Part shown: in pieces, positions 44,393 through 57,633 of the stretch
How the letters are laid out: each line of letters opens with the position of its first letter
Position numbering within the stretch: the stretch's first letter is position 1
Origin: Margaritifera margaritifera
Taxonomy: Eukaryota > Mollusca > Bivalvia > Unionida > Margaritiferidae
NCBI GenBank assembly: GCA_029931535.1
Contig: JAQPZY010001625.1
Coordinates: 801,001 to 865,000, forward strand
Reading direction: 5' to 3'
DNA: 64,000 nucleotides
Made by a program: the position numbers and the translations under genes
The notes under the pieces: model-generated
What the model saw: only the letters and a program-made list of their open reading frames with translations
What the model was told of the DNA's origin: nothing
Databases searched by the model: none

Positions 44393-45254
44393 TCAGTTGT
44401 AGACGGAAGTGGCCCTGAAGTCTTTTTGGAAAGAGAATTGAAATCTACACCAGGTAGAAGTTCCGCCAGGTCCTCAAAAGAATTGATGCTGTGGATTTTT
44501 AACGAGTGGTCTTTAACCTAGGCGCTTGGATTTCACTAGCTTCCGGGCGTCGAAAAGCAGCTATCTTTTCGGTTTGGTTAGATCCTCATTAATAAATATT
44601 CCACTGTAACCCTTTTCCTTGATATGTGTTCGGGCTGTAAACAGTTTCTGACGGGCAAGATAAGTGGCAAATTTGATAATTATATCCCTGGGTTTGTGTG
44701 ACTGTCCCTTATGTTTGACTCTGTGTAATCTGTCAATATCTTTTAAGTCAAGGTCTAAGCCGAGGGATTTAGACATTTTCATGACGTATTTGTCAGTGTC
44801 CTCATCATGGCTTTCTGGGACTCCTGTGATCCAGAGGCAGTTTTGGCGGCTATACTGTTCTGCGTTGTCCGCACTAAGCTGTAGTTTCCGAATGCTATCT
44901 CTGTCTTTTGCGTTCTCAGATTCCAGCTGTCTAACTCTGGCGCTCAGGGCCGTAGTAACACCATCTACTATAGATTTAACCATGTTCTGAAGCTGGGTAC
45001 TGAATGTTTCCTGCAGCAATTGAGAGATTTTCAGAAGCTCTTTGTGCCAAATGTTATAACACTCCTGGACGACGCTGATACCATCGCTTGTTAATCAACG
45101 TTTTCTGAGATTCCAGGGAATTCTGACATTTTCTCTTGTTCAGATTCACTAGTCACTCTATTCTTTTTTGTATCAAGTCTATATTCATGACATGTAAGCT
45201 CTCTTTTCTTGTTAGCTGGCTGCCCCGGGGCAGATGAGATTTCACTCATACTAA
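44393..45254 (-). pseudogene. L1-type ORF1 protein remnant
   Basis: The central frame 44561-45019 encodes a coiled coil of about 50 residues ('ALSARVRQLESENAKDRDSI' with leucine heptads) followed by an RNA-binding fold: 'EQYSRQNCLWITGVPESHDE', 'LDLDLKDIDRLHRVKH', 'PRDIIIKFATYLARQKLF' and 'YSGIFINEDLTKPKR'. This is the Transposase_22/L1 ORF1p pattern of invertebrate L1/Tx1 elements. An N-terminal part begins with ATG at 45254 in another frame and runs to a TAA near 45103. C-terminal parts ('LLFDARKLVKSKRL', then a stretch to a TGA at 44393) follow after frameshifts. ORF1p binds element RNA as a trimeric chaperone. ORF2 is not adjacent: LINE 3 downstream is of another group. A broken copy. Confidence 0.8.
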
Positions 45255-45510
45255 GCCTAACTTCCTGCCGAACACTATACTACTTTACACGTAACATTCT
45301 GCTGAACACTATAATACGAAAGTCTCGTGCGTGACTAATTTACTGGGTTTAAGACGTGTACATGCCATACAGCTTATAAATAGAACAGCTAGGTCTAATA
45401 ATATGTACATGCCGATGACCGATTAAAGAAGAATGTATTGCTAGGAACCAGCATTTTCGACATCAGAATTTATAAGCAAAATATAAACAATATTGATCCC
45501 CACAAAGTAC

Positions 45511-46012
45511 TCATATAAATGTCAGTTGCTAGACCTCATATAGATGTTAGTTACTAGACCTGATATAAATGTCAGTGGCTAGACCTGATATAAATGTCAG
45601 TGACTAGACCTGATATAAATGTCAGTGACTAGACCTGATATAAATGTCAGTGACTAGACCTGATATAAATGTCAGTGACTAGACCTCATGTAAATGTCAG
45701 TTGTTAGACCTCATATAAATGTCAGTGACTAGACCTCATATAAATGTCAGTGACTAGACCTGATATAAATGTCAGTGACTAGACCTGATATAAATGTCAG
45801 TGACTAGACCTGATATAAATGTCAGTGACTAGACCTCATATAAATGTCAGTGACTAGACCTCATATAAATGTCAGTGACTAGACCTCATGTAAATGTCAG
45901 TTGTTAGACCTCATATAAATGCCAGTGACTAGACCTCATATAAATTTCAATGACTAGACCTCATATAAATGTCAGTGACTAGACCTCATATAAATGTCAG
46001 TGACAAGACCTC
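45511..46012 (+). repeat. 25-bp minisatellite, 20 copies, with 200-bp higher-order repeat
   Basis: Units 'TGATATAAATGTCAGTGACT' plus AGACC, period 25. TGATA and TCATA variants follow a pattern; the rare variant 'TCATGTAAATGTCAGTTGTT' occurs at 45686 and 45886, exactly eight units apart, with similar neighbours, so a 200-bp block was itself duplicated. The array lies directly upstream of the L1-type ORF1 remnant (minus strand). Confidence 0.95.
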
Positions 46013-46014
46013 AT

Positions 46015-49000
46015 AAGATTACTGAAGACTATACATATTCTCTGCATTCTGTCCAGCTTGTGGAGAAAACATCCGACCATCCGCCATTTTCTCTCGTCTT
46101 GTTATCTTAAAATGCATCTTTCTTTATGAAACTGCCTAATTGAATTTGTTCTTTCTTCTGGTGATATTTATTATGATTAATATTATATGTGTCAAGCATG
46201 GTTATTTATCTACGAGTGAGTTAATTCGTCATCAAATAAAATTTGTTCTTGACCTAATTTCCACATAAAGTTATAACAAAAGAGAAGAACAAAATATAAT
46301 TGCTCGCAAAATTTGGAATTTTGTTTACTTTTTAAGCAAGTATAATTTTGAGACCTGACTATTTTCTAAACTTTGTTTGGTCAGACAGTACTTAAGTATG
46401 TCCAGATTTGTTTTTTGCTACCGATAAGCATAATCCCGTAATTTAAATTTCCCATAGTTTAGGCAATTAGATGCATAAGATGTTCAAGTTGTGTATTGTT
46501 AATGTAATTGACATTTAAATATATTGTTCATATAATTCTAATTTTTTCTATCTTTGTTTTTACGCACCAAGATCTTGCATCGATCATCATACTTTCTCTC
46601 TGCAAGATTTTGCAACGGTAAATAAGTTTATTCTTTTCTATATGATTTATTAAATGCAATTGGGTCTTTCTCAACTATTTATTATTTTACTGTAGTGAAT
46701 AATACAGTTAATTTTATGATTAGCTATGACTGAACAGCAATTTGGTCGTGTTTTATCCACCTTGCTTGCTAGGATTTTGTTCCCACTGATTTTTATATTC
46801 ATATTAATACACCTGTGATAATAAAACTATTTGTAATATTAAAGCTATGATAGCAAATTTACATTTGTCTGAATATAATATTTCTTTTAAAGAATTTATA
46901 TTTTTTTTTACATGAGTGGCTTTCATTTATGTATAGTACGATGGATTAAATGGAACTTATTGGTTACATTCTCGTGAAATTTTCATGGCGGCGAAATTCT
47001 AATTCTGATTTCCGAGTCCAAATATCTTATAGATTTCTCTCTATAAACAATAATGTGAACCCGTCACTTGAGCATAGTCCACGTGCATTGGCATAAAGTT
47101 TCACTGCTATAAACTTGCGATTGGTACACTAGATTGCACAAAATATGTTAGACTCTGTCGTCTCAAAACGACAGTGAACCAAGCATCCTACTTACCTCAC
47201 TAGTACATGCGCGCTACCTGGGGACATTTAATGGGCTGAGCAAAAATCATTTTCATATGATCACATATCTCCATTAATATAGATATATCTGCTGAAAAAA
47301 TATCTTTTCATTGCTATTATGTCTTTTATGTCACTGACCTGAGAGGATATTTCATGGTGCAAGCAGGACCCATATCAATCTGATCGCAGTGACAAACTAC
47401 ATAACTTATTCCACAAAGACATTAAATATGAAAGTTAGCTGAGAGAAACATTCTCATTTAAAGCATAAGTCATGCAGGCCATATAGGTGTACGGTACCGA
47501 CTATTTTAGTTATGTCATTGATAAGAATTTGATAACATTTACCTTTAATTGTATATTGTACAGTTTATTTCACTGATCGTCGATCAATCTTCTTTGCAAG
47601 ATCAATGTATAACTACCCTAGGAAATACTTGCGACAAAATCAGTGCTAAAGTACATGGACATTTTTAGACGAGGCCATTCCGGAGGTGTGATCCAGTCTA
47701 AATCGGATCGAATGTCGCACGCTAAGATGTTACAATGAAAGCTCCGCGTATAGGTTAAAAAAAGTAGTCCTCTGCATTTGTAACGATTAGACTCAAGGTC
47801 TTTTGTTACTTGACCCAGATTGTAAACGTTCATAGCGCTCGATTATTATCGTCTTCAAGTTGTGTGAAGACAACTAAAGTGAGGATCACAGTGTTAACTT
47901 TTAGAACAACAATTAATATTTTAATATTTTATTTATAAGAAATAAAGGCACGTACATGACCACGTTAATGTATACCTTAGTTAATCAATTTTCTTATATT
48001 TCTTGTATTCAATTGTTGACATTTTGAAAGCATCAACATTTGGTTCATTAGCCTACCATCCTTTTTTCACAGATGCTAGTTATATTTTTTGCTTTTATTT
48101 TGTTAAAGGTTTTCGATGACAGCAAGACTTGAGATACATATGAAAATGTTACACACTATTTGATTGGTTGAACGTCAAAAATTTGCTCCTTAAAAATTTG
48201 GAGTATAGTGTTGGAAAGGTTTACGTCCGTGTTTGTTCTATGATTTTATTCATATTTTCATAATTTATACATTTTACTAATCTGATGTTAAGTTATCTCT
48301 TAAAGATAAGAGGGCAAATAACACTGTTTGCCTATGTCTATATCAGGCAGACAAATAACACTGGAAGGTCACATAACATAAATCGACCCATAAAGTTTCT
48401 TGACTGAAGTGGGATAATATATGATACAGTTTTGACACCTATTATAATGAATGTATACATGCGAATAAGTCCTTTCAAATGTACGCTTTGCGACCTTTTT
48501 AATACTTATATAAAACAAATTTAGATACAGACGGCATGGAGATAATGAACATGTATTTCACGTGTGTAACGAGCTACGTTGGCGTGTTTCTCCAAGGTGT
48601 CGCAAGAATTGTGCATAAAAATTTCTCCCTTTGTGAGACATTTACCGTTTTTTCTTCCTACTAATCTATACACATAAGATGAGTTCTGTTTGTCACTTTT
48701 GTTCCTGTAGAGGAGTGTAGAGTATTGTATTGGATTTCCGAATCATTTATGGCGATGTGATAATCACTGTCATCATTGATTGCACTGTTGTCATTGTCTT
48801 CAACAAACTGAAGCATTTTGTATGGTCCATATGTATATTTTGATATTGATAAAGGAAATTTGAAAACATACATTCTTGAAAGAATATAAAACCCGATTTT
48901 CGTATGGTAGTCTGATACCACGAAAATGTTTCAAATTAATTAGATTCAATATATAGCGGTTTTCACTGCATGGAATTGTACACAAAGGTTGCATGTTCAT

Positions 49001-50700
49001 GGACATAATTAGTTGGATGGAAAAGTTGTCAAGATGTAATACAAACCGATTTTCCTTAATTTATTGGCAACGATTTGCAGGATGAGGATCAAAACCGAAT
49101 ACAAAGCTTATTCTTTTGCCTTGAGTAACGTATCACTTTGTTTTCTGTTGTGTAGAAAAGTATAATATTACATACAGTTACGTATCACTTTGTTTTACGT
49201 TGTGTAGAAAAGTGTGATATTACATAGAGTTGAAGTTCATATAAAGACGCTTTGGCTTGTAACAGACACCGACTGAAATTAGTTAACTTAATATTATTAG
49301 ATCTGATTTAAATTAGCAAGAAAATTTGCTTCCTTTCCTCAACATTTTTGTCAGAATACTTTTACAATTGCAAGACAGTAAGAAGAAAATCAAAATTTAA
49401 TTGGTTGTACAAAGACAAGAACACATCCAGCGAAAGTTTGGTTTTTCTAATGTCATTTGGTGTAACGAAAATGCACTTGACTCTTTGAATGTGCTATGAG
49501 GATATATGGAGTCAAAGAGGTAGCTTAAACTCATATAACAAGATCATTAGAAATTAGGAAAAGTTTGAAACTTTTTTGTACGGTATCTCCGATCATCACA
49601 GTACACATTTGCTCTACTTTAAGTCTTGGCAAACAATAAATCTGTTTTTTTTTCCACAGAATATTCACTAAGAATGAGAACTACGTTTTAATGCTATTGA
49701 GAATCGAAAGATTTTTCTACGTTCTCAGTTCAGACACCAATAAAAGCAGGCGACAAAATTAGAAGAAAGTTGGATATTTTACATATGTTTCTGAGACTGT
49801 GAAGTCTTACATGAAATAAAAGGCAAAGTATAGTATACGACGAAATAATCAGTAATTTCCAGAGTTTATATATAGACCAAGAGTATATATGTAGGTCATG
49901 GCGGTATTTACATGATTTTATGATTATCCCTCTTAAATTCCACTGTCAGAAGGATATTTACAAAGTTTGGAAAATTGGGACCGTGTAAAATGGTATCCCG
50001 ACCTTGGCCCGTATAAGCACTTTATCCCTGATAATTAATCTTTTTTTTTTAGTAATATACGATGGCACATTAGGGACTTCTTAATACAGTAGAATAAAGA
50101 TCTGCTATATAAGATCAGGGGTCTTCTAGTGATCCCAATCTGAACAAGAAATCGAAGTGAAAATGTACCCAGAAAAGTGAAGCAGACCAAAACATGGAAG
50201 AATAAATAATTTTGTTTCCGAAGTTCCTGTGCATTTCATTCCAAAAAGGTTCAAAGATGGAATCCAAATGTACTTAGAAAAATTAACCATGTTTTACAGT
50301 TAGATCAAGTCTGTTGGATTTAATTACTTCTTGGAATAACGGTACGTAAAAGACAACCGAATCCATATTTGTACAGGTGGAATGAGTATCTTGTATTTCA
50401 TATCTTTGTCTATGTGTATATAAAATCTTTCAACAAAACTCACCTAAAGAAGTAAGTTCGATTTGAAGTTCATTCTTTAAGATTATATGTTCTTCTCAGT
50501 ATCTTACCCTAATTCTGTTATTGATATATACCATACACAGTAAGTCTCGTAACACCTGAATTTATCTTCAAAGAAAATTCAACGATTTATAATGTGAAAA
50601 AGCTATAAATGAAATAATATGTATGCAGGAGACTGTTAGAAAGGTCAAGATTCATATTTTTCTTTTATACTTTGTGCATTTATAGAATGTTTCATAATTT
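46015..50700. other. Long AT-rich stretch without recognised genes
   Basis: No domain, splice-consistent exon set or RNA gene seen. A local duplication of about 52 bases is at 49125-49230 ('CGTATCACTTTGTTTT' twice). Small minus frames at 47618-47833 and 48661-48921 are unremarkable. Confidence 0.45.
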
Positions 50701-50706
50701 TCTCAA

Positions 50707-51195
50707 GTGTTGCTAAATTTATTGTGCATAGCAAACACATTTGTGTATAGCAAACTTATTATGCATAGTAAACTTATTATTGTGCGTAGTAAACTTATAA
50801 TGCATAGAAACCTTCATGTGCATAGAAAACTTATTGTGCATAGTGTACTTATTGTGCATAGAAAGATGTGCATAGAAAACTTATTGTGCATATGAAACTT
50901 ACTGTGCATAGTAAACTAATAGTGTATAATAAACTTATTGTGCATGGTAAATTTCTAATGCATAGAAAACTGTTTGTGCATTGAAAACTTATTGTGCATA
51001 GTGTAATTATTGTGCACAGAAAACTTATTGTACATAGTAAACTTCTAATGCACAGGAAACATGTTGTGCATAGAAAACTTATTGTGCATAGTACATTAAC
51101 AGTGTATAGAAAACCAATAGTGTAAAGTAACTTATTGTGCATAGAAACTATAGTGGACAGTAAACTTATTGTACACAGAAAACTTATAGTACATA
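50707..51195 (+). repeat. Degenerate 17-19 bp minisatellite
   Basis: About 25 diverged copies of 'AAACTTATTGTGCATAG' with TAG/TAT and AAA/TGT variants. Produces a cysteine- and leucine-rich repetitive minus frame (50849-51250) that is not a gene. Confidence 0.9.
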
Positions 51196-52100
51196 TTCCC
51201 ATTGTTGTAATACTATATGATTTGATGTATCTGTATATACTCATCGCCAAACATATTACTTTTAAGTAGTGACCTTAAGTTTTCACTATCTATCTCGAAG
51301 CAATCATTTTGTTTGCTTCAGGAAAAGAGCCACTTAACTTTTTTGATCATTTTTGCTCAGAAAATCATCATAACAGACCGTTCTTCCCCCTCTTTTTGCG
51401 CCTGTATATGCACATGTCATTGGCTAAGATAAAATATTTTAATGGTGAGATATGCCAGTAAACTCTCAAAGTGTTACAACCTATTTTGCGCAATATCTTA
51501 AGTTATATCAAACTGTAGCGACTGAAATTTACACTTTTAGCAGATGAGGAAATTTTGTAGTATCATGTTGAAATTTAAATCAATAAACTTTAAAAAAATA
51601 GATTTTATCCTTATGTATATAGTTGAAAGGATTAAGAGTGAAGTTTAATATCCGGGCTTGCGTTTATTACATGGGATGTACAGGAATTTAGGACAGTATA
51701 GATAGCCGTCAGCTCTTAAAGGGTCGAAGCATAATAATATCAATCTGCTTGGCAGTTTCCCTTAGAATTTTACTCTAGGCATCTGGACTCTATTTCCCGA
51801 ACAACCCTAACCATAGCTAATACACCTTCTAGGTGTCAACTCCTAAAGGGTTGAAACATGATAATCTTACTTTGCTGGGGAATGTCCATTAAAATCTAAT
51901 CCTAAAAAGTTCAAATATGTTGACCGAACGTATCTTGCCATCCGTTAATAGACCTATTGTGTCATGACGTCACAGATCTAAACAAGTGGTTGGGGGTGGG
52001 CGGGGGAGGGGAACAACAGTGGCCAACTGTGTTGATGGATTTTAATAACTGTTATAAAGATCATACTATTAATTCATATATATATAAAACAGAGAAATAA
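51196..52100. other. No gene recognised
   Basis: AT-rich sequence; a short G-rich stretch at 51990-52012. Confidence 0.45.
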
Positions 52101-52105
52101 GTTCT

Positions 52106-52475
52106 GCATTAGATTGGCATACAAACCACACATGCTCTAGAGTTAGAGAATTTTTTCAATCTTGAAAGACAGGAGTCCCGCGGCAATTTTGGGATCTTCG
52201 TGCTGTTAAACAGGGCAACCACCATATCTGCACATGATAAAAAGCCTTGCACCAAGAGTTCATGTGCTATTTTGTCAATAGGAAATTATATACAGGATAT
52301 CAAAATAGAAGTACATATTTTGTTGTCAACTATAGTACATAGATTGAAGTTTATAAAATTAACAATGGGTACATCAAAATATTGAATACGCTATTTTTAT
52401 TTCTCCACAAGTAGACTGGTGCTCTGGCTGTAAAAGAATATGTAGTCAGATGCCAGTAACTACCATCAATGTTTA
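52106..52475 (+). repeat. Direct repeat pair C, copy 1
   Basis: Matches 54327-54715 in order: 'CTGCATTAGATTG', 'CACACATGCT', 'TGCTGTTAAACA', 'AGGATATCAAAATA', 'ATTTTGTTGTCAAC', 'ACATAGATTGAAGT' and 'CTCTGGCTGTAAAA'. About 370 bases, moderately diverged. No terminal structure recognised. Confidence 0.85.
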
Positions 52476-52479
52476 TATA

Positions 52480-54320
52480 TTTATCTGCATTGACAACAAG
52501 TATGCACTATGTTCATCGGGGCGATATTCTATCCACACTAAATGATAATACTAAACACTTGTGAGGTCGACAGATAATACAAATGAACAGTGCATTGAAA
52601 TAAATGTTTACCCATGTTTAAAGATTATAATGTAGATAACTGAAAAAATGCAGTAAGGGCATAAGGGGTTCAGTTTGCTTTGCATCATTTGTCAAATGAG
52701 CAATTTATGAATGTAGGGATCTGGAACGTAAGGACAATATTGAGTCTGCCAGACCGTTACCTGATACCAGCTCCCCTTAATGCCAAGGAATAATATCAAT
52801 AAGGCAGAATATAATTCTAACAGTACAAAACAGATACTGCGGTCACACTTAAAACTCAAATCATAAACTACACATAAAATGCCGAAAGTAAAGAGAATAA
52901 CCAAAGGTTATTTTAATACGAAACACTGGCATTTCAAACCAGGAAATATATCTCAGAACAAGGGTGTAACAAGTGACAAAGAGAGAGAGAGAGGGGGGGG
53001 GGGGCACAACAACACAGTATACAAGAGTTTTCGAGGGAAAGTACAATCTTGTTAAAAAGAAAAAACAAATCCCACACTGGTATTGAGAAAAAGGAACTTT
53101 TGATGCAATATAAGATCCTAAGGATGACTAGCAACAACGTTTTATAGGTTGATCTGCTAGCCGGTGACGCCAAACAAAGAAGGTAAACAGAAATTAATCA
53201 TTATTCAATCTTTCAAAAAGTCATTATCATTCAATGTGTTTGTTATTTTGCATGTACTGATTCACAACTATTATTTTTTAAAAAAAGAACTATGAATAAG
53301 ATATATTTCATTCAAAATATAACTGACAAGATATGTGCACAGATTTCATTTATTCTGAGAGACAGGGTTCTTCACACAATTCCTAATTGTAATTAAAAAA
53401 TGCAAACTGCATGTACCATTTGAGTCCTAAAGTTCAGGTATGTTTCGATGTTATTATCGAATGCATTGCTCATTCTTAAACTATGGACTAGCGGAGATAA
53501 TATATCCACTCTAACTAATACCTTGACAAAGAGAGTTGTGAATTAGAAATTAAATCATTTAAAAATCATCGTGCAACATAACATATGATAATGTTAGATT
53601 ATATGTGATAAAAAGGGTAATACTTTAATAAATTTCATGTCAAGTCCCGTGAGAAGAGCACATGCAGTAAGACATGGCAAAGATCTGAGAAGAAATAAGG
53701 AAAGTGAATTTTGTTTGACATATAACAGAAAACGTTATTGACATTCGTTGTGATGATATTTACAATAATGCTATGAATTCAGGAGTTGAGAGGACTCCTA
53801 TTCCACCCTACAAATCAGTGCTATTACATTCAGGTAGAAAATATGACTCAAAATAACAAGGCGATTAATGTGGTGACCAAAAGCAAACTCTGAGCCTATG
53901 GCCAATCTTATACATCTCAGGAAGTTGTTAACTGTGCTTATAGTGCAATATAAACTGTTCAAATGGATATTGATGATGAAAAATCATGGTCAATAGAGGG
54001 TCAAATAGAACTTAAGCTCCATTCTCACGTGGAGGTAACAATGTGACAATTGACCCAGATAAAAGTAGCTACTGGGTACCTGTAAAGCTTCATGAGGCTT
54101 GTTTTCTGTGATTATTTGCATTTTAACTCGTTTCTGCTCTAAATGACTCCAAAATGATCCATTGTATTGTAATGTCTAATAAATCAACTAATGACTCGAA
54201 ATGAATGCATAGATCTACATAATTATCATGGGTACACACATTACCTCACCCCACTAGGAATTTGACCACTAATTAATTTCCCATATAACTTAATGTTAAT
54301 ATATTAAAAAATAATTATTT
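52480..54320. other. No gene recognised; GA/G tract
   Basis: AT-rich spacer between the two pair C copies. (GA)n followed by a G-run at 52979-53004. Confidence 0.45.
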
Positions 54321-54326
54321 TTTTCT

Positions 54327-54715
54327 GCATTAGATTGACATACAAAGCACACATGCTTCCAGTCATTAAAGTTACATAAGTATTTTTCAACCCGGAAGAA
54401 CAGATATTTCGCGGTATTTTTTTCTGAACCTCATGCTGTTAAACAAGAGAACCCCATGGTCTGCATCTAATAGCATAACCTCGCACCAACAGTTCTTCTG
54501 CTGTTTTGTCAGTAGGATATTAAATATAGGATATCAAAATAAATAAAAATATTTTGTTGTCAACCATACTACATAGATTGAAGTGTTTGCACTTAATGAT
54601 GAAAAATGGAAGAAAACAATCCATATGGGTGCATCTCAAAATATTTCGTACTCTATTTTTTATTTCCCACCAGTGAACTGGTCCTCTGGCTGTAAAATAA
54701 CTAGATGTCTGATAT
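54327..54715 (+). repeat. Direct repeat pair C, copy 2
   Basis: Second copy of 52106-52475, same orientation, 2.2 kb downstream, with a small insertion near 54590-54625. Confidence 0.85.
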
Positions 54716-54719
54716 TCAA

Positions 54720-56030
54720 CCCAATGCAACAGATGAAATGTCTTGGTTATTGTTTTAGATACATTATTCTTTCTTATGAAAAAGACCCCCACCTCCCAGT
54801 TTAATAAAATCTTGTGAAGAAGTGTTTCCACTCTGCAGAGTCAAACACCCATCAGCATTATTGTCAATTTTATTTCTATTGAAAATAAAGTTAATGGGGA
54901 TAACTCTCCAATAGTTTTGCATAATGATACAATTAATGAAGTGGAAGAAAAATAGTTCAATGGCATTACTAATGAGCACGGGAATTTATGACAGTTCCTA
55001 CATGGATTATTGAGACAAAAGTTCAGCTCCATTTTTACGAGTTTATGGCTAGGATCATATACCTATTGGTTTTATCTGAATTTCTATTTACGTTTGCTTA
55101 GCAGTGTTAGAAGTCCAGTATCAGATGTTATGCACTTTCTTTCATCTTTGACCATTCGAAACTTTGTTTTTATTATCTTTATATAACTCAGTTGAATCAC
55201 AATGACGTAGTTTATCCCCAATCTACCTCACCATGCAACATGCCTATAAGATTGTTTGCATATTTGACGTCATCGGTACATAGGTTTATTTAGAGCTCAG
55301 ACATGTTCCACGAAGGCCTCATCCTCGTGGAACATGACTTGTCTTGGGTAAACAAATCTTCATATCTCCCCAAACAAAGGCAATAAATTGTCTATTATAT
55401 CAAATCAAAGAAGACAAGAAACACGATCGCGTGAGGGAGACACGATGTTTTTTCCCTGACATGTGGCATTCTGTACGCCAGTCATTGACGCTTTTACTTT
55501 TACTAGGTATAATCATAATTATTAACCGAGCGGGGTACCAGTCTCGATGGGGGAATGTTAGATACCGTACTTAATGCAGGTATTTCGAGATCGAGCTATT
55601 AGCTGTAATGCCAGCATGGAATTGTTGGCTCTTAATTTTCAGTGACTCGTATCAATCCCTTGAACTTCTATAAGATTATGCTTGTGCCCGTACACAATCT
55701 CGATTTGTCCGGAAAACCAAACGTATCATTTGCCGCCCGGAATGAGACTGTTGATTCATGTGGATTTTAACTTTACGCTGCTTGGGGACATTTATCTTGA
55801 AAAAAATGCCCCAAAGCACCCCATTTTAGTTGTTCAGAAAATTTGCACTAACTTCAATCAAGAAATTAACGCGATGTGTACTGCGCCATGTAGTGCACAA
55901 AATAGTTAAATTTACTGCGCCATGTAGTGGACAAAATAGTTAAATTTTCTCCAATATTAACATCGATGCCTATGGAAAAGAAATTAGTGATGTGATCCCT
56001 TCAAAAGATGGTCTATCGATTTTACTGTTG
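54720..56030. other. No gene recognised; 34-bp tandem duplication
   Basis: AT-rich. 'ACTGCGCCATGTAGTG' plus 'ACAAAATAGTTAAATTT' occurs at 55880 and 55914, period 34. The frame at 55682-55909 ends in this duplication and is not recognisable. Confidence 0.45.
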
Positions 56031-56045
56031 TGTCATTCCAAGGAG

Positions 56046-56242
56046 TGAGAGCCGCAGTGGCTCAGTTTTTGGAGAGTCGGACTCGTAACCCAAGGGTCAT
56101 GGGTTTGAAACCCGTCCAGGCTAGCTCGGGTCGGCTGCTTCAGCGCGTCCTTGAGAAAGGCACTTAGCTCCCATTTCCTCTGCACGATATAATCAATAAT
56201 GTTTTAAAAGTTCCGTTAAACGAAAGAAAGAAAAAAAAACCT
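56046..56242 (+). mobile_element. tRNA-derived SINE (tRNA-Thr-like head)
   Basis: 'GCAGTGGCTCAGTTTTTGG' resembles box A and 'GGGTTTGAAACCC' box B. The anticodon-loop position reads CTCGTAA, which would be CGT (Thr), so a tRNA-Thr-like ancestor is suggested. The body contains 'CTTCAGCGCGTCCTTGAGAA' then 'AGGCACTTAGCTCCC', a segment like the conserved cores of metazoan SINEs, and an A-rich tail of GAAA units ends it. Flanks 'TTCCAAGGAG' (56036-56045) and 'TTCCAGGGAG' (56243-56252) are a 10-bp target duplication with one mismatch. Not a functional tRNA: the arms are degraded. Confidence 0.8.
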
Positions 56243-56252
56243 TTCCAGGGAG

Positions 56253-57630
56253 ATTACACGTTAATTAATAAAATGATCGCAAAATCTTTTTTCTTAAAAT
56301 TTCGTCTGCTGAAATCTTATTTTTTTGACACTATAACTTGAGCTATTACGTAATCTGTTTGACACTTTTACTACTATATTTGCACATGTATGTTTTACTC
56401 TCAATTTCGGAGAAAACCAACTTATTCTACTGTTTCATGTACCTCACCACAATCGCACAAAAGTGTCGTGTGATTGCGATACATGTCATCATTTTATGGA
56501 CTACATTTACTTTTTGTTCTTGTATGCAAAACGGATAATTTTATGGCACTATATTTATAGTGGAATGGGAAATCTTCGCCATTATTGGTGACTTTTAAGT
56601 TTGGATGTAGTTAATGCATGTCTTATATTCTCGGGAAAGTTGCTCCTTAGTGATATGCTGGATTTAATCAAGGATCGCTTATTAATTCGAGTCTAGCCTT
56701 TGGAAATTCGCGATTTAGGCTGTTCATTAGATTATTGTTTGTACGATAAACGTTCATTGGTGGTAGTAGTTTGTTCAAGTATTCTAGCCTAAACTGTTTA
56801 TTTAAAATCATGCTGTCATTGACGATAAATTACATTTGCTATTACAGTGTCAAGTATATTCTAAAACAAGGGAAAATATGGAATATATTTAAAATCATAA
56901 GTTATAATAATACCAAATGTTCAGTATCGAACAACGTTGTCTGAATTTGTACATCATTGCTTAGCTGAACGAGACTCCTTTATAAGCAGTTTATGATATT
57001 TTGCTCCGTCACATCAATTGGCCATTTATGTCTCAAACTAACACCTCGCTTTCTTTCACGTATGACAGGTTCCTGTAAAATTGTATATAATAATAGGTAG
57101 TCCGGGCCAGATGTCTCTTTACATGAAATACATACTTTTCAATTTCAATTTTCAATAAATTATACCTTATGTTTCAAGATTACGCTTATTTATTTTGGTT
57201 TCTGAAAAATCCAGAACTGAAATTCAATAGGCCTACAGAGAAAGTTAGAAAAAGAAAGACTCCGTTTTTGTTAGCAGAATGTTAAAGTGTGTAGTATTGT
57301 AAGGAGTCCATGCAGCTTCATTATTTAAGGAAGGGTTAAGAAAATGTAGTGAAAAATAGGAAGTCCTGCACAAAATACAAACAGAACAGATGATTACTCG
57401 ACTCTGTCTGCATCAGTTTGAAGAAAGATTGATATGTCTCTTACAACTGAGTCCAGCACTTTCATGTCTTCAACAACTAACATCGGCAAACAAGCTTTTA
57501 GTGCGTCTCCCATTCATGAGAAAAACACTACCATGCAAACGAAGAACTTAACCTTAATCACTGAGAATCACAAATTTAGGAGTTAAGAAGAGGAACTCAA
57601 AGTCGCATATTGTTCTTAAAAAGCGGCAGA
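56253..57630. other. No gene recognised
   Basis: AT-rich spacer. Nothing supported. Confidence 0.45.
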
Positions 57631-57633
57631 ATG

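Noticed and set aside
38775..45254. LINE 3 and the L1-type ORF1 as one two-ORF element
   Set aside because: The endonuclease/RT belongs to the Jockey/CR1-like group, which does not use this ORF1 type, and a duplicated, inverted segment lies between. Two independent insertions are more likely.
45511..46012. CRISPR-like look of the 25-bp array
   Set aside because: Units are contiguous with no spacers, and the genome is eukaryotic. The same applies to the 31-bp and 48-bp arrays.
50849..51250. 133-codon minus frame rich in Cys, Leu and Ser
   Set aside because: It coincides with the degenerate 17-19 bp minisatellite.
56046..56130. Functional tRNA-Thr gene
   Set aside because: Arms do not pair properly, a SINE body and A-rich tail follow, and target duplications flank the whole unit.
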